Below, piece after piece: positions 1-9,309 of a stretch of DNA of 64,000 nucleotides. Below the pieces are notes generated by a model, which made no database searches, was not told the DNA's origin, and worked only from the letters and a program-made list of their open reading frames with translations. Within the stretch, counting starts at the first letter, position 1. Each line of letters begins with the position of its first letter. The stretch is taken from the NCBI GenBank assembly GCA_024036415.1, contig JAMWET010006598.1:1-64000 (forward strand). Reading direction: 5' to 3'. The DNA comes from Prochilodus magdalenae (taxonomy: Eukaryota > Chordata > Actinopteri > Characiformes > Prochilodontidae). Made by a program: the position numbers and the translations under genes.

Positions 1-125
1 CAGAGACATTTGCGCTGCATGGGATAGATTATCTCAGGGACACCATAGGAACCTATACAACTCCATGCTTTGTGCTACCATGTGTTGTAAACTGTGGTGT
101 CCAGTGCCATGCTAATCCGTAAATG
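1..125 (+). mobile_element. Tc1-like transposase 3' fragment, cut by window edge
   Basis: The plus strand can be read as AAWDRLSQ followed by a NLYNSML-like run. This is the C-terminal end of the same decayed Tc1-like transposase that recurs many times in this window (called family A here). Only the last part lies inside the window and there is no intact frame. Remnant, not an active gene. Confidence 0.7.
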
Positions 126-924
126 GCTCAAAAGTTTCTGTACCTAGGTTTGTACATGGTTGTTCGTTTCCCTAAACAGAACTGCAAGATATAAATATGA
201 TTAATAAAAAAGTCCCACATGAGAAGAACAGTTGCAGGAGAAATGATGCACATGGGATTGTTTAGCCAACATATAAACGCATAGCCCCCTCACTCGACTT
301 CTCCACCACACTGCCAGAAGCAGTGAGATAGAGAGAGATAGAAGAAGAGATGCTCTGAGGCTGGGAGAGTAATTCTGATGTGATGTGAAAGCTAAAGCAT
401 CCTGTCAAGAGTTGGGGTGGATGGGAGGAGGGTGGGGTAAAGGAGGGTGAGTGGTATGAGTGTGTGAACTAGAGTGACACAGAGACGAGCAGAACAACAC
501 AGGAATAGAAATGAGCAGGGAAATAATAGAGGTTAAAGACAGGGGGTCAGACATGGTCAGACAGGATTACACGTACATGGTCTTTAACCCAGAAGACTGT
601 CCACTCTTCTGAGCTCGTGGCACTCTTACATGGTCAATGTGTATGATAGTGGAGGGGATGTGTGCTAAAGGAGGGTCAACAGTCATGGCATTTAGAGCCT
701 GTTGTGTTCCATCAGAGGCCTTCAAAAACTACCCACAGAGCATCAGGACATGCATACACCTGCAGCTAGAAAGGTATAACCAGGCAGATGGTAAAAAATA
801 TCTTGTGATTCCTAAAGTGGAGAAGAAACTCATGATCTGGACCACCAACAAACCAGGACAAGGAACCGTGTCTACATCCTATCAATAATGACCAAAGCCT
901 AGCCTTATAGTGAAACAAGTGAGA
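126..924. other. No supported gene; unique-looking sequence
   Basis: A (GA)-rich patch lies near 326-350. An 83-codon open frame at 637-888 (+) has no recognisable domain, no good splice context and no homology that I recognise. I see no RNA gene or terminal repeats. Confidence 0.5.
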
Positions 925-1510
925 CAAGAACCCAGAATGAATCAACCGACAGGAATGAAACTGGGTGGGTAGGTTTGACATTGTGAGACATGCAACTGAT
1001 TCAAGTTTCATCCCCGGCTATGCATGTGTTGTAAGCATGGAGGGGCCTTATCGCTGTGCCTGACTGTCACAACAGCCACAAATGTGGACATCCAGCAGCC
1101 GTGATGCCCTTCACGAGTCATCCTGCTAGTGCCAGCACCACTATCAGACAACTGCACGATCCCGGACTACATGCACTCAGACTATTGCCACGACTGCCCT
1201 TAACACCACGTCAACATCACCAAAGACTGTAATGGTGTCGTGCCAGATTATCATGGAGTGACCTGAATGGCAGCAGGTCATCTTCTTTGACGAGTCCCGC
1301 TTTTGTCCTGGTGAAGGCGACCAACGAATCCGTGTGGGGAGGCACCATGATCAGAGCCAAGATGAACGGTTAGTGGTCACATATCCAGAAGGCCTGGTGT
1401 CACTCCTCCTCCACCCCTACTGGTCCTGGTAATCTTTATCTTCCTTCCAAATAGCATTGCAATCCAACACATCCTTCTGGTGCAATTATTCTTTTGACGA
1501 TGAGAGTATT
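925..1510 (+). mobile_element. Tc1-like element fragment (family A), decayed
   Basis: The left end reads as the family A leader (ACCCAGAA, then TTTGACATTGTGAGACATGC). The middle decodes in broken frames as a LTPRQHHQRL-like stretch, then a DESRF-like DE block of the Tc1 DDE domain, then RIRVWG. The right end is GTGCAATTATTCTTTTGA, the inverted-repeat end of the family. Stops and frame breaks are present, so this is a dead copy. Most of the N-terminal DNA-binding half is missing. Confidence 0.75.
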
Positions 1511-1855
1511 TTGACCATGGTAAGAATGTAATAAACTACAGTATAGGCCAGCTGCTAAAAAAAATGTGGAGATGGCTGCTATCAGCATGGGCCATATGTT
1601 CTATATGGATGGCTGAAAATGTGATGCCGATTTAAAATATGATGCACTATTTGTGAATGATGGTTACATTAAGATTACTGTATGCCTAACATAGATTACT
1701 GTGCCCAGCTTATCATCTGGCAGTATGATGCAAGTCCTAAAACCCCACCCCTGCTTTTAACTCCAAGGTTACCATGTGTTTTGAAAAGACATTTGTGGTG
1801 ATGTTGCGGACTCACTTTTGCCAACCTCATAGTAGTATCCTCTAAAGCTCTAAAG

Positions 1856-2185
1856 AGGTTGGTGTAGCTCAGCGGATAACACCACTACTCAGGGTGCCGC
1901 CTCTACATGTGGGAGACTGGGGTTCGAATCCCAGTCTGGGTGAGTGTACTGTGCTACACCAATAAGAGTCCTTGGGCAAGAATCCTAACGCTGCATTGGC
2001 CTACCTGTAATCATGTGGGAGATTGAGGTTCGAATCCCAGTCTGGGTGACTGTGCTGTGCTACACTTATAAGAGTCCTTGGGCAAGACTCCTAACACTGC
2101 ATTGGCCTACCTGTAATCATTAACCTTGTAAGTCGCTCTGGATAAGAGCGTCAGCTAAATGCTGTTAATGTAATGTAAAGCTGAA
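1856..2185 (+). repeat. tRNA-derived SINE with internal 106-bp duplication
   Basis: The head is tRNA-like: an A box (TAGCTCAGCGG) and a perfect B box (GGTTCGAATCC). The 3' tail is TTGTAAGTCGCTCTGGATAA and onward, then GTAATGTAA. The segment from CATGTGGGAG (1906) through the tRNA-unrelated body is repeated from 2012, so this copy carries two B boxes. It is a retrotransposed SINE rather than a tRNA gene, because no cloverleaf closes and the same sequence recurs elsewhere in the window. Confidence 0.85.
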
Positions 2186-2424
2186 GGATCTACCAGCAAG
2201 TTATTAGCAGCCACCTTTGTTGGACGAAGCTAGGACAACACAAGCTGTCACTTGATGGTCCCCAGAAATATGGATATTTGGTCACCCTTCCATTGTCACC
2301 CATTGCTGGCTGGTCCTTTCTCCAAAAATGGTTGTTCTACTGTGATCTGCTAGTTAACATTACATGTAAAAGATTAAGGGGACATACTAGGAAGTTAATT
2401 TATGATGGACCGAAATATTTTGTT

Positions 2425-2530
2425 TCATTCAATTCAATTCAGTTCAATTCAACTTTATTGTCATTATACCAATACAGGGTTGTACAGTATAACAAAACAC
2501 GGTCAGGCTCCTTCTCCAGTGCAGTTGAAG
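2425..2530 (+). repeat. Dispersed fish repeat, CAATTCAATTCAACTTTATT type
   Basis: The sequence TTCAATTCAACTTTATTGTC and what follows is a leader seen at many fish dispersed repeats. It runs directly into the TA microsatellite. No coding content is visible. Confidence 0.4.
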
Positions 2531-2531
2531 A

Positions 2532-2534
<3 letters not shown>

Positions 2535-2590
<56 letters not shown>

Positions 2591-2591
2591 G
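2535..2591. repeat. (TA)n microsatellite
   Basis: Uninterrupted TA dinucleotides with one TG interruption near 2578. Confidence 0.95.
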
Positions 2592-2623
2592 TGTAGTGCA
2601 AAGACAAATAGACAAAAACAATG

Positions 2624-3010
2624 TGTGCAAACAGTACAGTATGTGTACAGTACAGTAAAGTACAGTATGTGTACAGTATGTGTACAGTACAGTACAGTAC
2701 AGTATGTGTACAGTACAGCACAGTACAGTACGTGTACAGTATGTGTACAGTATGTGTACAGTACAGTATGTGTACAGTACAGTACAGTACAGTATGTGTA
2801 CAGTACAGCACAGTACAGTACGTGTACAGTATGTGTACAGTATGTGTACAGTACAGTATGTGTACAGTACAGTACAGTACAGTATGTGTACAGTACAGCA
2901 CAGTACAGTACGTGTACAGTATGTGTACAGTATGTGTACAGTACAGTACAGTATGTGTACAGTACAGTACAGTATGTGTACAGTACAGTACAGTACAGTA
3001 TGTGTACAGG
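2624..3010. repeat. Satellite of GTACAGTATGT/GTACAGTACAG units, 90-bp higher order
   Basis: Short TGTACAG and TACAG units are arranged in a longer period. The variant CAGTACAGCACAGTACAG occurs at 2711, 2801 and 2891, exactly 90 bp apart. The array contains no stop in several frames on both strands, which produces long Tyr/Val/Cys/Gln open frames that are artefacts of the repeat. Confidence 0.95.
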
Positions 3011-3790
3011 ACATGTGCAAAGAGTAGCGCAGTATCAGTAAGTATGTGGTTTAAACAGTATGGGTATATAAAGTGTACAGTGCAGGTGGGAAAATAGCAG
3101 CTTAATGTTCAGTAACAGCCAAATTCCTTTAGTATGTAGTAGGATTAAATTTTAATGTCTATTTTTATGAAAACTGGTCTTGTAATCCAGATTGACATGC
3201 TACATTGAACAATTTGGTTTTATAATCCACTGCCAGGCTGTAGGTACACAAGTGCTGAACGGCATATCAGTGGGAGATGGGAAAATTATCGGCAGTTAGT
3301 GGAAGCAGAGCCGTGGATGGAGGCGGAGAAGACGCTAGTGTGTGCTCAGCTGTTCTCCTGACTCAAGTTTCCCTGCTGTCTCCAGGAAGCACACATCCTA
3401 CAAGCCTCAGCTTATATATTTATTCAACACCTCATGCACACAAACATGCGCAATATGTTCACATGTGTGCACACAGGGTTAAGCTTTCCTCGTCAGGGTC
3501 AACATTTGCATGGACCCTACTCCGCTTTACTTTAATAGTTTATTTAACAGAGATGGTTCACACCAACCAGACTCAATATTTTAGGATAAGAATGGTCCAG
3601 GTTTGGTCAAATGGCTTGTGGTCTTCTGCCATCCCTTGGACAAGTCTGATGTTTTTGAACAATACTTGATACACAAGCAAAACAAAAAGCCACAAGGCAG
3701 CATTAAACGGTCTTACAGAACTGTGGGGAAACCCCAGAACACCATTCATTTGATTAATTTATTAGTATATGTATATTAATAATCATCCAT
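3011..3790. other. No supported gene
   Basis: A 130-codon open frame at 3277-3669 (+) has no recognisable domain and low-complexity Ser/His-rich content. I do not call it a gene. No repeats with clear ends are seen. Confidence 0.5.
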
Positions 3791-3792
3791 CA

Positions 3793-4235
3793 TTGAAAAA
3801 ATAGCTGCACCCAGAACGAAAATACAGACTGGAACGGAACTTGGTGGGTAGGTTTGACATTGTGAGACATGCAAATGATTGGAGTTTCACGCTCGTCTGC
3901 CCATGTGCTGTACCTGACTGACCGACTATATAAGGTTGTCCTGTTGCGCGTGCCTTCCATCCTGATTCATACTGTTGTGTTGGTAGCATCCTTTGCAGGC
4001 AGGATATCCCTCAGAGAAGAGTTAATAGCAATTCAAGCAGTTGGAAGAGTTGGAGAGGGGTTGCATTGTAGGGCTCTGGAAAGTGGTATGGTCTTATTGA
4101 CCTACTGTGTGTGCCATACTGGTAGTTCCGGTACTACAATCGCATGCTGTTGGTGACCGAGGAAAGAACAAGGCACACACTAGCAGTATGAAGGATCTGG
4201 GAGACCTATATTTTCTGTTCTGTCCCAACTTTTTC
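3793..4235 (+). mobile_element. Tc1-like element fragment (family A), N-terminal half
   Basis: It starts with the family end TAGCTGCACCCAGAA and the leader TTTGACATTGTGAGACATGC. The interior matches, in opposite orientation, the 31690-32195 copy (both carry a block around GATCTGGGAGACC). It covers the transposase N-terminal region in broken frames and lacks the DDE C-terminus. Confidence 0.6.
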
Positions 4236-4261
4236 TGATGTAAGGTTGTAAATAAGTTTAA

Positions 4262-4470
4262 CCACCCTAGTGTTTGTGATAAAGGCTACCAGGAACTATA
4301 AATGATAATACATTTAGAGAGACATGAGTGACATGGACAATATTTACTAAGCTACTGAAACAGAAGTAGTGTCCCTCAGTATGACGCGATACCAGACCTT
4401 CTGGAGCCGTGATAACAAAACATTCACAGCTGACCACAGTGACCCCACACACAGATTCATGGGTATTGTG
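4262..4470 (-). mobile_element. Tc1-like element fragment (family A)
   Basis: It begins with AAGGCTACCAGGAACTATAA and continues into GAAGTAGTGTCCCTCAGTAT, the signature antisense 3' part of the family. The downstream block with ACCAGACCTTCTGGA is also shared. It is short, rearranged and non-coding. Confidence 0.6.
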
Positions 4471-5745
4471 TATATATATATAGTTTTAAACTCAGTGTAG
4501 GAAAGTAAATGTACACCTGTTAGCTTTGTGCTAACATGACAATGCAAATCCCATACAGACATAACTATATGTCTGTCATGTATGTATGTAAGTATGTCAC
4601 CTGGATAGCCAGTGAGCCGCCATCAGTGAACCAGAACCGGCCTGCTATCCCCTCCCTGTCTGGGTTTTGATGTATTATTACAATACTGTTACAATATTAT
4701 TACGCCAGCCACACAATAAGGCATATACAGCATTCACATGAACACATTTCATGTATCATAATGACTTATGCACTGTACAATTCAGAAATGACAAATGCAT
4801 TATAGTGTAGGACTTTTTATTAAGATAATAAAATAATACGGCTGTAGAGTTGAGGTTTAATGCGGCCTAGGGCTTCAAGGTCATTTTCCAGTCCATACAT
4901 TTGAACTATGTGTTCCTGTGGACACAACCCAGGCTGTTTATGTAATCCCGCCTGCTCCGTCCATCCAGTTAGGAAGGAAAGTGCTGTAGCCATCCAGAGT
5001 GTGCTGAGACGAGCTGGAGAGAAACAGGCTGTGACACAGCTATGAATATTTTACACACTAAAGTGGTGGGAGCCTGTGAATTACCGAGTCCGATTAAAAG
5101 AGAAAAAAGAAGTAGCCTAGAACTCTGCCTTCTAAAAGTGCGCCACTGTCACAGAGGGGATGCGTTTACGCAGATAGCATTACCTGGAAGACTGTAAGCA
5201 TGACACGGAGGAGGCGCAATACGGCATGCGCTCCTCCTGAACTACTGTTATCTAATCCTTTAAAAGCACAGAGGCAACAGGAGGTTGCAGTAACGCTACG
5301 CATGTACACGTCAACTACAAATTCAAACCTGATAGTGGTCTGGCACCACGCATAGGCATTTTGAAATGTCAGAAGAAGCAGCAAGTGTCCTTTCCTGAAA
5401 GCCTTGGTGGAGCATTCCTTCCATATTTCAGAGCTGTTGAAAAGAGCCAGTACTTCATTTCATAAGCTACTAGCATACAGTTCGGTTACTCTGAGATGAG
5501 GCCGGTGTTAGCTGTATTGCTCCAAATGTGTGCTAGCTAATTCCAGACAAACTTAATTAGGGGCTTGAATCTGTTTGGAATTGGTACGGAAAAGATGATG
5601 TCCTCTACAGACCACACCCGTCTGCGCCATATAAGGCAAGTTCATGGTTGATTTGGACTGTGTTTGTATTGTATGGCATTTTTGCTCTTCCAATGGGGGC
5701 ACGTTGACTTGGTGGGTAGCACTGTTATCCCACAGCAACTACGAC
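4471..5745. other. No supported gene
   Basis: A short (TA)n tract lies near 4471. There are no open frames with recognisable domains, no splice-consistent exons and no terminal repeats that I can support. The 3' part abuts a hAT-like element. Confidence 0.5.
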
Positions 5746-6147
5746 TAGGGTTGCCACCCGTCCCGTAAAATACGGAATCGTCCTTTATTTGGCAATTACA
5801 TGTTGCGTCCTGTATTAGACCCACACATCTATCACACATATACATGAACAGGGACGTAGAAGCAAATTCTGGGCCCTGTACACTCTCAATGTCGCTGGGC
5901 CCCTATTCATGCCAGTACACGAGGAACGTGAGCAAAAAAAATGGGCCCCTCTCCCTACTCGGGCCCTGGGTAGTCAGGTCCACTTTTCCCCCCACTACCA
6001 TGCCCATGTACATGAATGATCACAATCTCTCTCTTTAACGGCCACCCCCCCAGGGCTCAGCTCAAATACGGGACACGATTTGTTCCGTATTTCGAACACG
6101 TGTCACTCACACACCTTTATTTTCATTTCTGTAAGGTGGCAATCCTA
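5746..6147. mobile_element. hAT-like non-autonomous element with nested insertion
   Basis: The left end is TAGGGTTGCCACC. The right end is GGTGGCAATCCTA, whose complement is TAGGATTGCCACC (12 of 13 identical). Flanks are ACTACGAC (5738-5745) and ACAACGAC (6148-6155), an 8-bp duplication with one mismatch, the hallmark length of hAT insertions. Without the inner insertion it would be about 234 bp. No transposase is encoded. A related end (TAGGGTGGCCAC) is seen near 11052. Confidence 0.8.
5849..6008. mobile_element. hAT-type MITE inserted inside the 5746-6147 element
   Basis: The left end is CAGGGACGTAG and the right end CCATGCCCATG (complement CATGGGCATGG). It is flanked by perfect 8-bp duplications TACATGAA at 5841-5848 and 6009-6016. 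A sister copy sits at 6916-7043. It is 160 bp with no coding capacity, so it must be mobilised by an outside hAT transposase. Confidence 0.9.
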
Positions 6148-6635
6148 ACAACGACATGGGTTTGATCCCTGGCCCGAGTGTTTGGGGACGTGTGCAAAGT
6201 TGGCATGTTCTCAAAAGTAAGCTGGGCTAATATGATTTCCTCAGCACCTTCACACAGAACAGGAAACACACTTAAGGCATATGAAGGGTGGTTTGTTTCG
6301 CTCTGATAGTGTCCGTTAAGTGTTCTGCAGGGTGCAGGGCATTTGATACCATATCGAAGATTTCTTCAATCATAGTGAAGGCCAAATGTTTGTCTATTGA
6401 AGCGCTAAAGTGACATTCTCAGGAAAGAATTGTTTGGTTAGTTATGAATTGGATGACCATGGTAAGCTGTCGTGTGACTGATAGCAAAGATGAGTACCTC
6501 CTTCCAGAAGAGGTCCAATATGAAATATAAATGAAATTCCATTTATTATCAGTTATATCATTCATTTCATTCGAGATTTGAGTACTATTTCCTTTTCCTA
6601 TAGAAGCAGGCAGGCCACTTCACTATGTACACCTA
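6148..6635. other. No supported feature
   Basis: AT-rich sequence with no recognisable coding, RNA or repeat boundary. Confidence 0.4.
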
Positions 6636-6637
6636 CT

Positions 6638-7372
6638 TGTATATGCACTCACTGTCCTTTTAATCAGCCCCACTTACCATGTAGGTGCACTTTGCAGTTC
6701 TACGATTACAGACTGTAGTCCATCTGTTTCTCTGTATACTTTCTAATCCGTCTTCACCCTGTTCTTTAATGGTCAGGACCCCCACAGGACCACCACAGAG
6801 CAGGTATTATGTGGGTGGTGGATCATTCTCAGCACTGCAGTGACACTGATGTGCCAGTAGAGTGTTAGTGTGTGGTGTGCCGGTGTGAGTGGATCAGACA
6901 CAGCAGTGCTGCTGGCAGGGGCGTAGCAGCAAATTCTGGGCCCCTATCCATGCCAGTACACGAGGAACGTGAGCAAAAAAAATGGGCCCCACTCCCTACC
7001 CTGGGCAGTCAGGTCCACTTGTCCCCCCACTACCACGCCCATGCCTGCTGGACTGGTTAAACACCTCAGTGTCACTGCTGGACTGAGAATCGTCCACCAA
7101 CCAGAACTATCCAGTTAACCGCATCCTGTGTGCAGCGTCCTGTGACCACTGATTAGACTAGATGATGACCAACACAAACTCTGCGGCAGCAGATGAGTTA
7201 TCGTCTCTGACTGTACATCTACAAGGTCACCCAGCAAGGTAGGAGTGTCTAATAGAGTGGACAATGAGTGGACACAGTGTTTAAGCACTCCAGCTGCACT
7301 GCTGTTTCTGATCCTCTCGTGAACCCATGTGGGCTGTTGCCGATATGTAGTATCCACTGGAGTTCTCAAACG
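6638..7372. mobile_element. Foldback (palindromic) dispersed element, with nested MITE
   Basis: The arm includes CACTCACTGTCC, CACCACAGAGCAGGTATTAT and GTGAGTGGATCAGACACAGC. The opposite arm appears in other copies as its complement. The central part carries CTATCCAG, GACCACTGATTAGACTAGA and ACAAGG. Four copies are recognised in the window (also 30333-30830, 49945-50560 and 58245-58700). It is non-coding and was interrupted by the MITE at 6916-7043. Confidence 0.7.
6916..7043. mobile_element. hAT-type MITE, second copy
   Basis: Starts CAGGGGCGTAG and ends CCACGCCCATG (complement CATGGGCGTGG, 9 of 11 matching). Flanks GCTGCTGG (6908-6915) and CCTGCTGG (7044-7051) form an 8-bp duplication with one mismatch. 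The uninterrupted host sequence can be inferred from other copies of the foldback element. It is homologous to 5849-6008 but about 30 bp shorter. Confidence 0.85.
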
Positions 7373-7469
7373 ACTGAGTATTAGACTTATTAGAGCATGA
7401 GCACTACACTACTAGTGCTGACTCCAATATGTCTGACTTTTTTTTATTTTATGTTTAATATAAATACTA

Positions 7470-7792
7470 GAATATTTATTGAGCTACACATACAGAAGTA
7501 GTGTCTCTCAGTCTGGTGTTCGGCTGCCATGTTTGCTAACACAGTTTGGTGGAGGTGTAGAGGTTGCTAATGGTGTTCTGTGATAATCCATCCCATGCAG
7601 CTTGAATATTCTCACACAGTTCCTGCAGATGGTGCGGTAGGGATGGAGGTGGAGTGACACCAGGCCTTCTGGACGTGTAATATGTCACAACAAACCGTTC
7701 ATGTTGACCACGATGCCTCCACACACGGATTCGTTGGTCATCACCAATGACTCGCTGCCATTCTGAGTCACTCCATGATAGTCTGGCAGTTT
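7470..7792 (-). mobile_element. Tc1-like transposase C-terminal fragment (family A)
   Basis: The minus strand decodes as VWRHRGQHERFVVT, then CENIQAAWDGLSQNTISNLY, the end of a Tc1-like DDE transposase. The 5' part, including the catalytic DE block, is only partly present. It lies about 120 bp beyond the poly(A) signal of hp and in the same orientation. Confidence 0.8.
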
Positions 7793-7796
7793 TTCT

Positions 7797-7823
7797 ATTA
7801 TTATTATTGTTATTATTATTATT
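7797..7823. repeat. (TTA)n microsatellite
   Basis: Imperfect trinucleotide TTA/TTG run. Confidence 0.9.
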
Positions 7824-7913
7824 TGATCGGATACAGATATGATTTCAGCATGCCTGTGCATCCTTGATGAAGAAATAAGACTGGTAAACATGCACACTTC
7901 TTGAAAAAGGCAG

Positions 7914-7919
7914 TTTATT
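7914..7919 (-). promoter_or_regulatory. hp: Poly(A) signal of hp
   Basis: AATAAA on the minus strand, 24 nt beyond the hp stop codon. This gives a very short 3' UTR. It is the only such hexamer in a suitable position. Confidence 0.75.
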
Positions 7920-7943
7920 GACATTAACGTATCATTTCTTCAC

Positions 7944-8498
7944 TTATGCTTTTCTTGAATACATATCATTCATGATTGAGGCACGGCGAGAGAAAAACCT
8001 CCCTGAGTCTCCCATCATCACGCTGTGGATCCAGGGCAGGTAGGCTGAGATCTTCATGTAAACAGCTTTCTCCATCACATTGCAGGCCTTGTCATATGAA
8101 AGGATGCCACCAGCGTAGACTCTGTTGGTCTTGGGTTCAAGGAAAGCGAGAGCTCCTCCTGCATCTCCAAAGCAAACGTTCTCCTGAAAGCTGCTGGGTC
8201 CTGTGCAGAACATGCTCTCATCCACAGCTGAAGCATTTACACCGGGCAAATACTTTCCCTGGCACTTCACCACAGGCAGAGAGAGGAACTTCAGCGTCTC
8301 AGCGTGAGTGAACAGAATACCCCAGCCCCATCCAGCAATGACGCCCTTCTCTCCCACTTTCTCAACCTGGTCCTCTCCGCTCTCAGGCAGAGGGATGGGG
8401 AAGACGTAGTCGCTGAAGGTCACCTGTTCCTTCAGCTGGATTAGGGCAAGGTCGTTGTCCCAGTCGGAGGTGTTCTGGAAGCCTGGGTGTAGGAATAC
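7944..8498 (-). CDS. hp: Haptoglobin, terminal coding exon (protease-like domain, C-terminal half)
   Basis: Haptoglobin is a secreted plasma protein that binds free haemoglobin; its beta chain is a serine-protease fold without protease activity. This exon gives 184 residues plus stop. It opens at VFLHPGF after an acceptor ending TTACAG and joins the upstream exon in phase 0. The catalytic Asp is kept (DWDNDLALI), but the catalytic Ser is Ala (CFGDAGGAL). Two N-glycosylation sequons are present (NTS, NAS). Four cysteines fit the two C-terminal disulphides of the fold. The position that carries the chain-linking Cys in mammals reads PIPLP, without Cys. The C-terminus runs about 20 residues past the usual PWIHSVM end. 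Intact, no internal stop. Another inactive trypsin-fold protein is possible, but GWGxxF with this active-site pattern fits fish haptoglobin best. Confidence 0.93.
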   Translation of the reverse strand, partial: VFLHPGFQNTSDWDNDLALIQLKEQVTFSDYVFPIPLPESGEDQVEKVGEKGVIAGWGWGILFTHAETLKFLSLPVVKCQGKYLPGVNASAVDESMFCTGPSSFQENVCFGDAGGALAFLEPKTNRVYAGGILSYDKACNVMEKAVYMKISAYLPWIHSVMMGDSGRFFSRRASIMNDMYSRKA

Positions 8499-8613
8499 CT
8501 GTAAGCAATGAATGGAGGACATGCTTTGAAAACATATAGGGCTTGATTTCCATGCAGGAGGTGAGGAGTTAATATTTTCATGCAAATGAATGAAAAATGA
8601 TACATGTTTCTAC

Positions 8614-8885
8614 CTTCTCCACTGCCACTTCAGTAGAGGGACCAGCATCGGCACGTCGGATGATCCCAAGGTAGACTTTTGGGATCAGGGGCTCTTTTCC
8701 CTCAGTGTGTTCACGAGTCTTCCTCACAAAGAGGTTTCTGCCAGCGGTCAGAACCCAACGGGGTGCGATCAGAGCTCCTCCAGCAAAGCCACCATCTAGG
8801 ACATTGTCGCTGAGATACACCATGGCTTGCCAGGGGACGTGGGTGGTAGCCAAAGCTCCTCCAACCATACGTCTTTCTCTGTGCA
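8614..8885 (-). CDS. hp: Haptoglobin, middle coding exon (protease-like domain, N-terminal half)
   Basis: Begins after an acceptor ending TTGTGCAG and ends ...GTGGAGAAG before donor GTAGAA. The split first codon (G from the upstream exon plus TG) gives Val, followed by HRERRMVGGALA. RRMVGG corresponds to the chain-cleavage site and the IVGG-like beta-chain start. WVLTAGRNLF stands where active proteases have TAAHC, so the catalytic His is lost, as in haptoglobins. There are no cysteines in this exon. The chain upstream of MVGG is only a short stub, so no sushi (CCP) domain is encoded, matching what is known for teleost haptoglobin. The intron to the next exon is 115 bp; the intron to the previous exon is 1,968 bp and carries a SINE at 9093-9306. 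Confidence 0.95.
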
Positions 8886-9092
8886 CTGCACAACAGATTG
8901 CATTAATGTCATTATTGGACAGTTCGTGCAGATGCATGCGACAGTTTGTATGATGTCATGATGACTTTCTGTTACTGGCAAATCAGACAGTCTAACAACC
9001 TCTCATTTTCTGTAGTGGTGATAATTATGCTTGTGCATTGCTGAATAGTCCTGCAGTTTCCTGCAGAGATGTTGATGTTCCAGCTCCATAAT

Positions 9093-9306
9093 GGTTGGTG
9101 TAGCTCAGCGGATAACACCACTGCCCGCCAGGGAGCCACCACCGCATGTGGGAGACTGGGGTTTGAATCCCGGTCTGGGTGACTATGCTGTGCTGCACTA
9201 ATAAGAGTCCTTGGGCAAGACTCCTAACACTGCACTGGCCTACCTGTAATATGATTAACCTTGTAAGTCGCTCTGGATAAGAGTGTCACCTAAATGCCGT
9301 AAATGC
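9093..9306 (+). repeat. tRNA-derived SINE in hp intron
   Basis: Full copy with A box TAGCTCAGCGG, B box GGTTTGAATCC (one change), the CACTAATAAGAGTCC body and the tail TTGTAAGTCGCTCTGGATAA. It lies antisense to hp, inside the intron between the signal-peptide exon and the protease exons. Confidence 0.9.
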
Positions 9307-9309
9307 ATA

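Noticed and set aside
637..888. 83-codon open frame as a gene
   Set aside because: No domain, no splice signals, no start context; chance length for non-coding DNA.
1856..1940. tRNA gene
   Set aside because: A and B boxes are present, but the sequence recurs with a SINE body and tail and does not close into a cloverleaf; same for 9093, 11422, 18985, 26790, 46055 and 62703.
2439..3097. Long Tyr/Cys/Val/Gln open frames on both strands
   Set aside because: Produced by the TACAG satellite; multiple frames open at once and no start or splice context.
3277..3669. 130-codon open frame as a gene
   Set aside because: Low-complexity content without domains; no supporting exon structure.
7944..8885. 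Active trypsin-like protease
   Set aside because: Catalytic His (TAGRN) and Ser (GDAGG) are both replaced; the pattern is haptoglobin.
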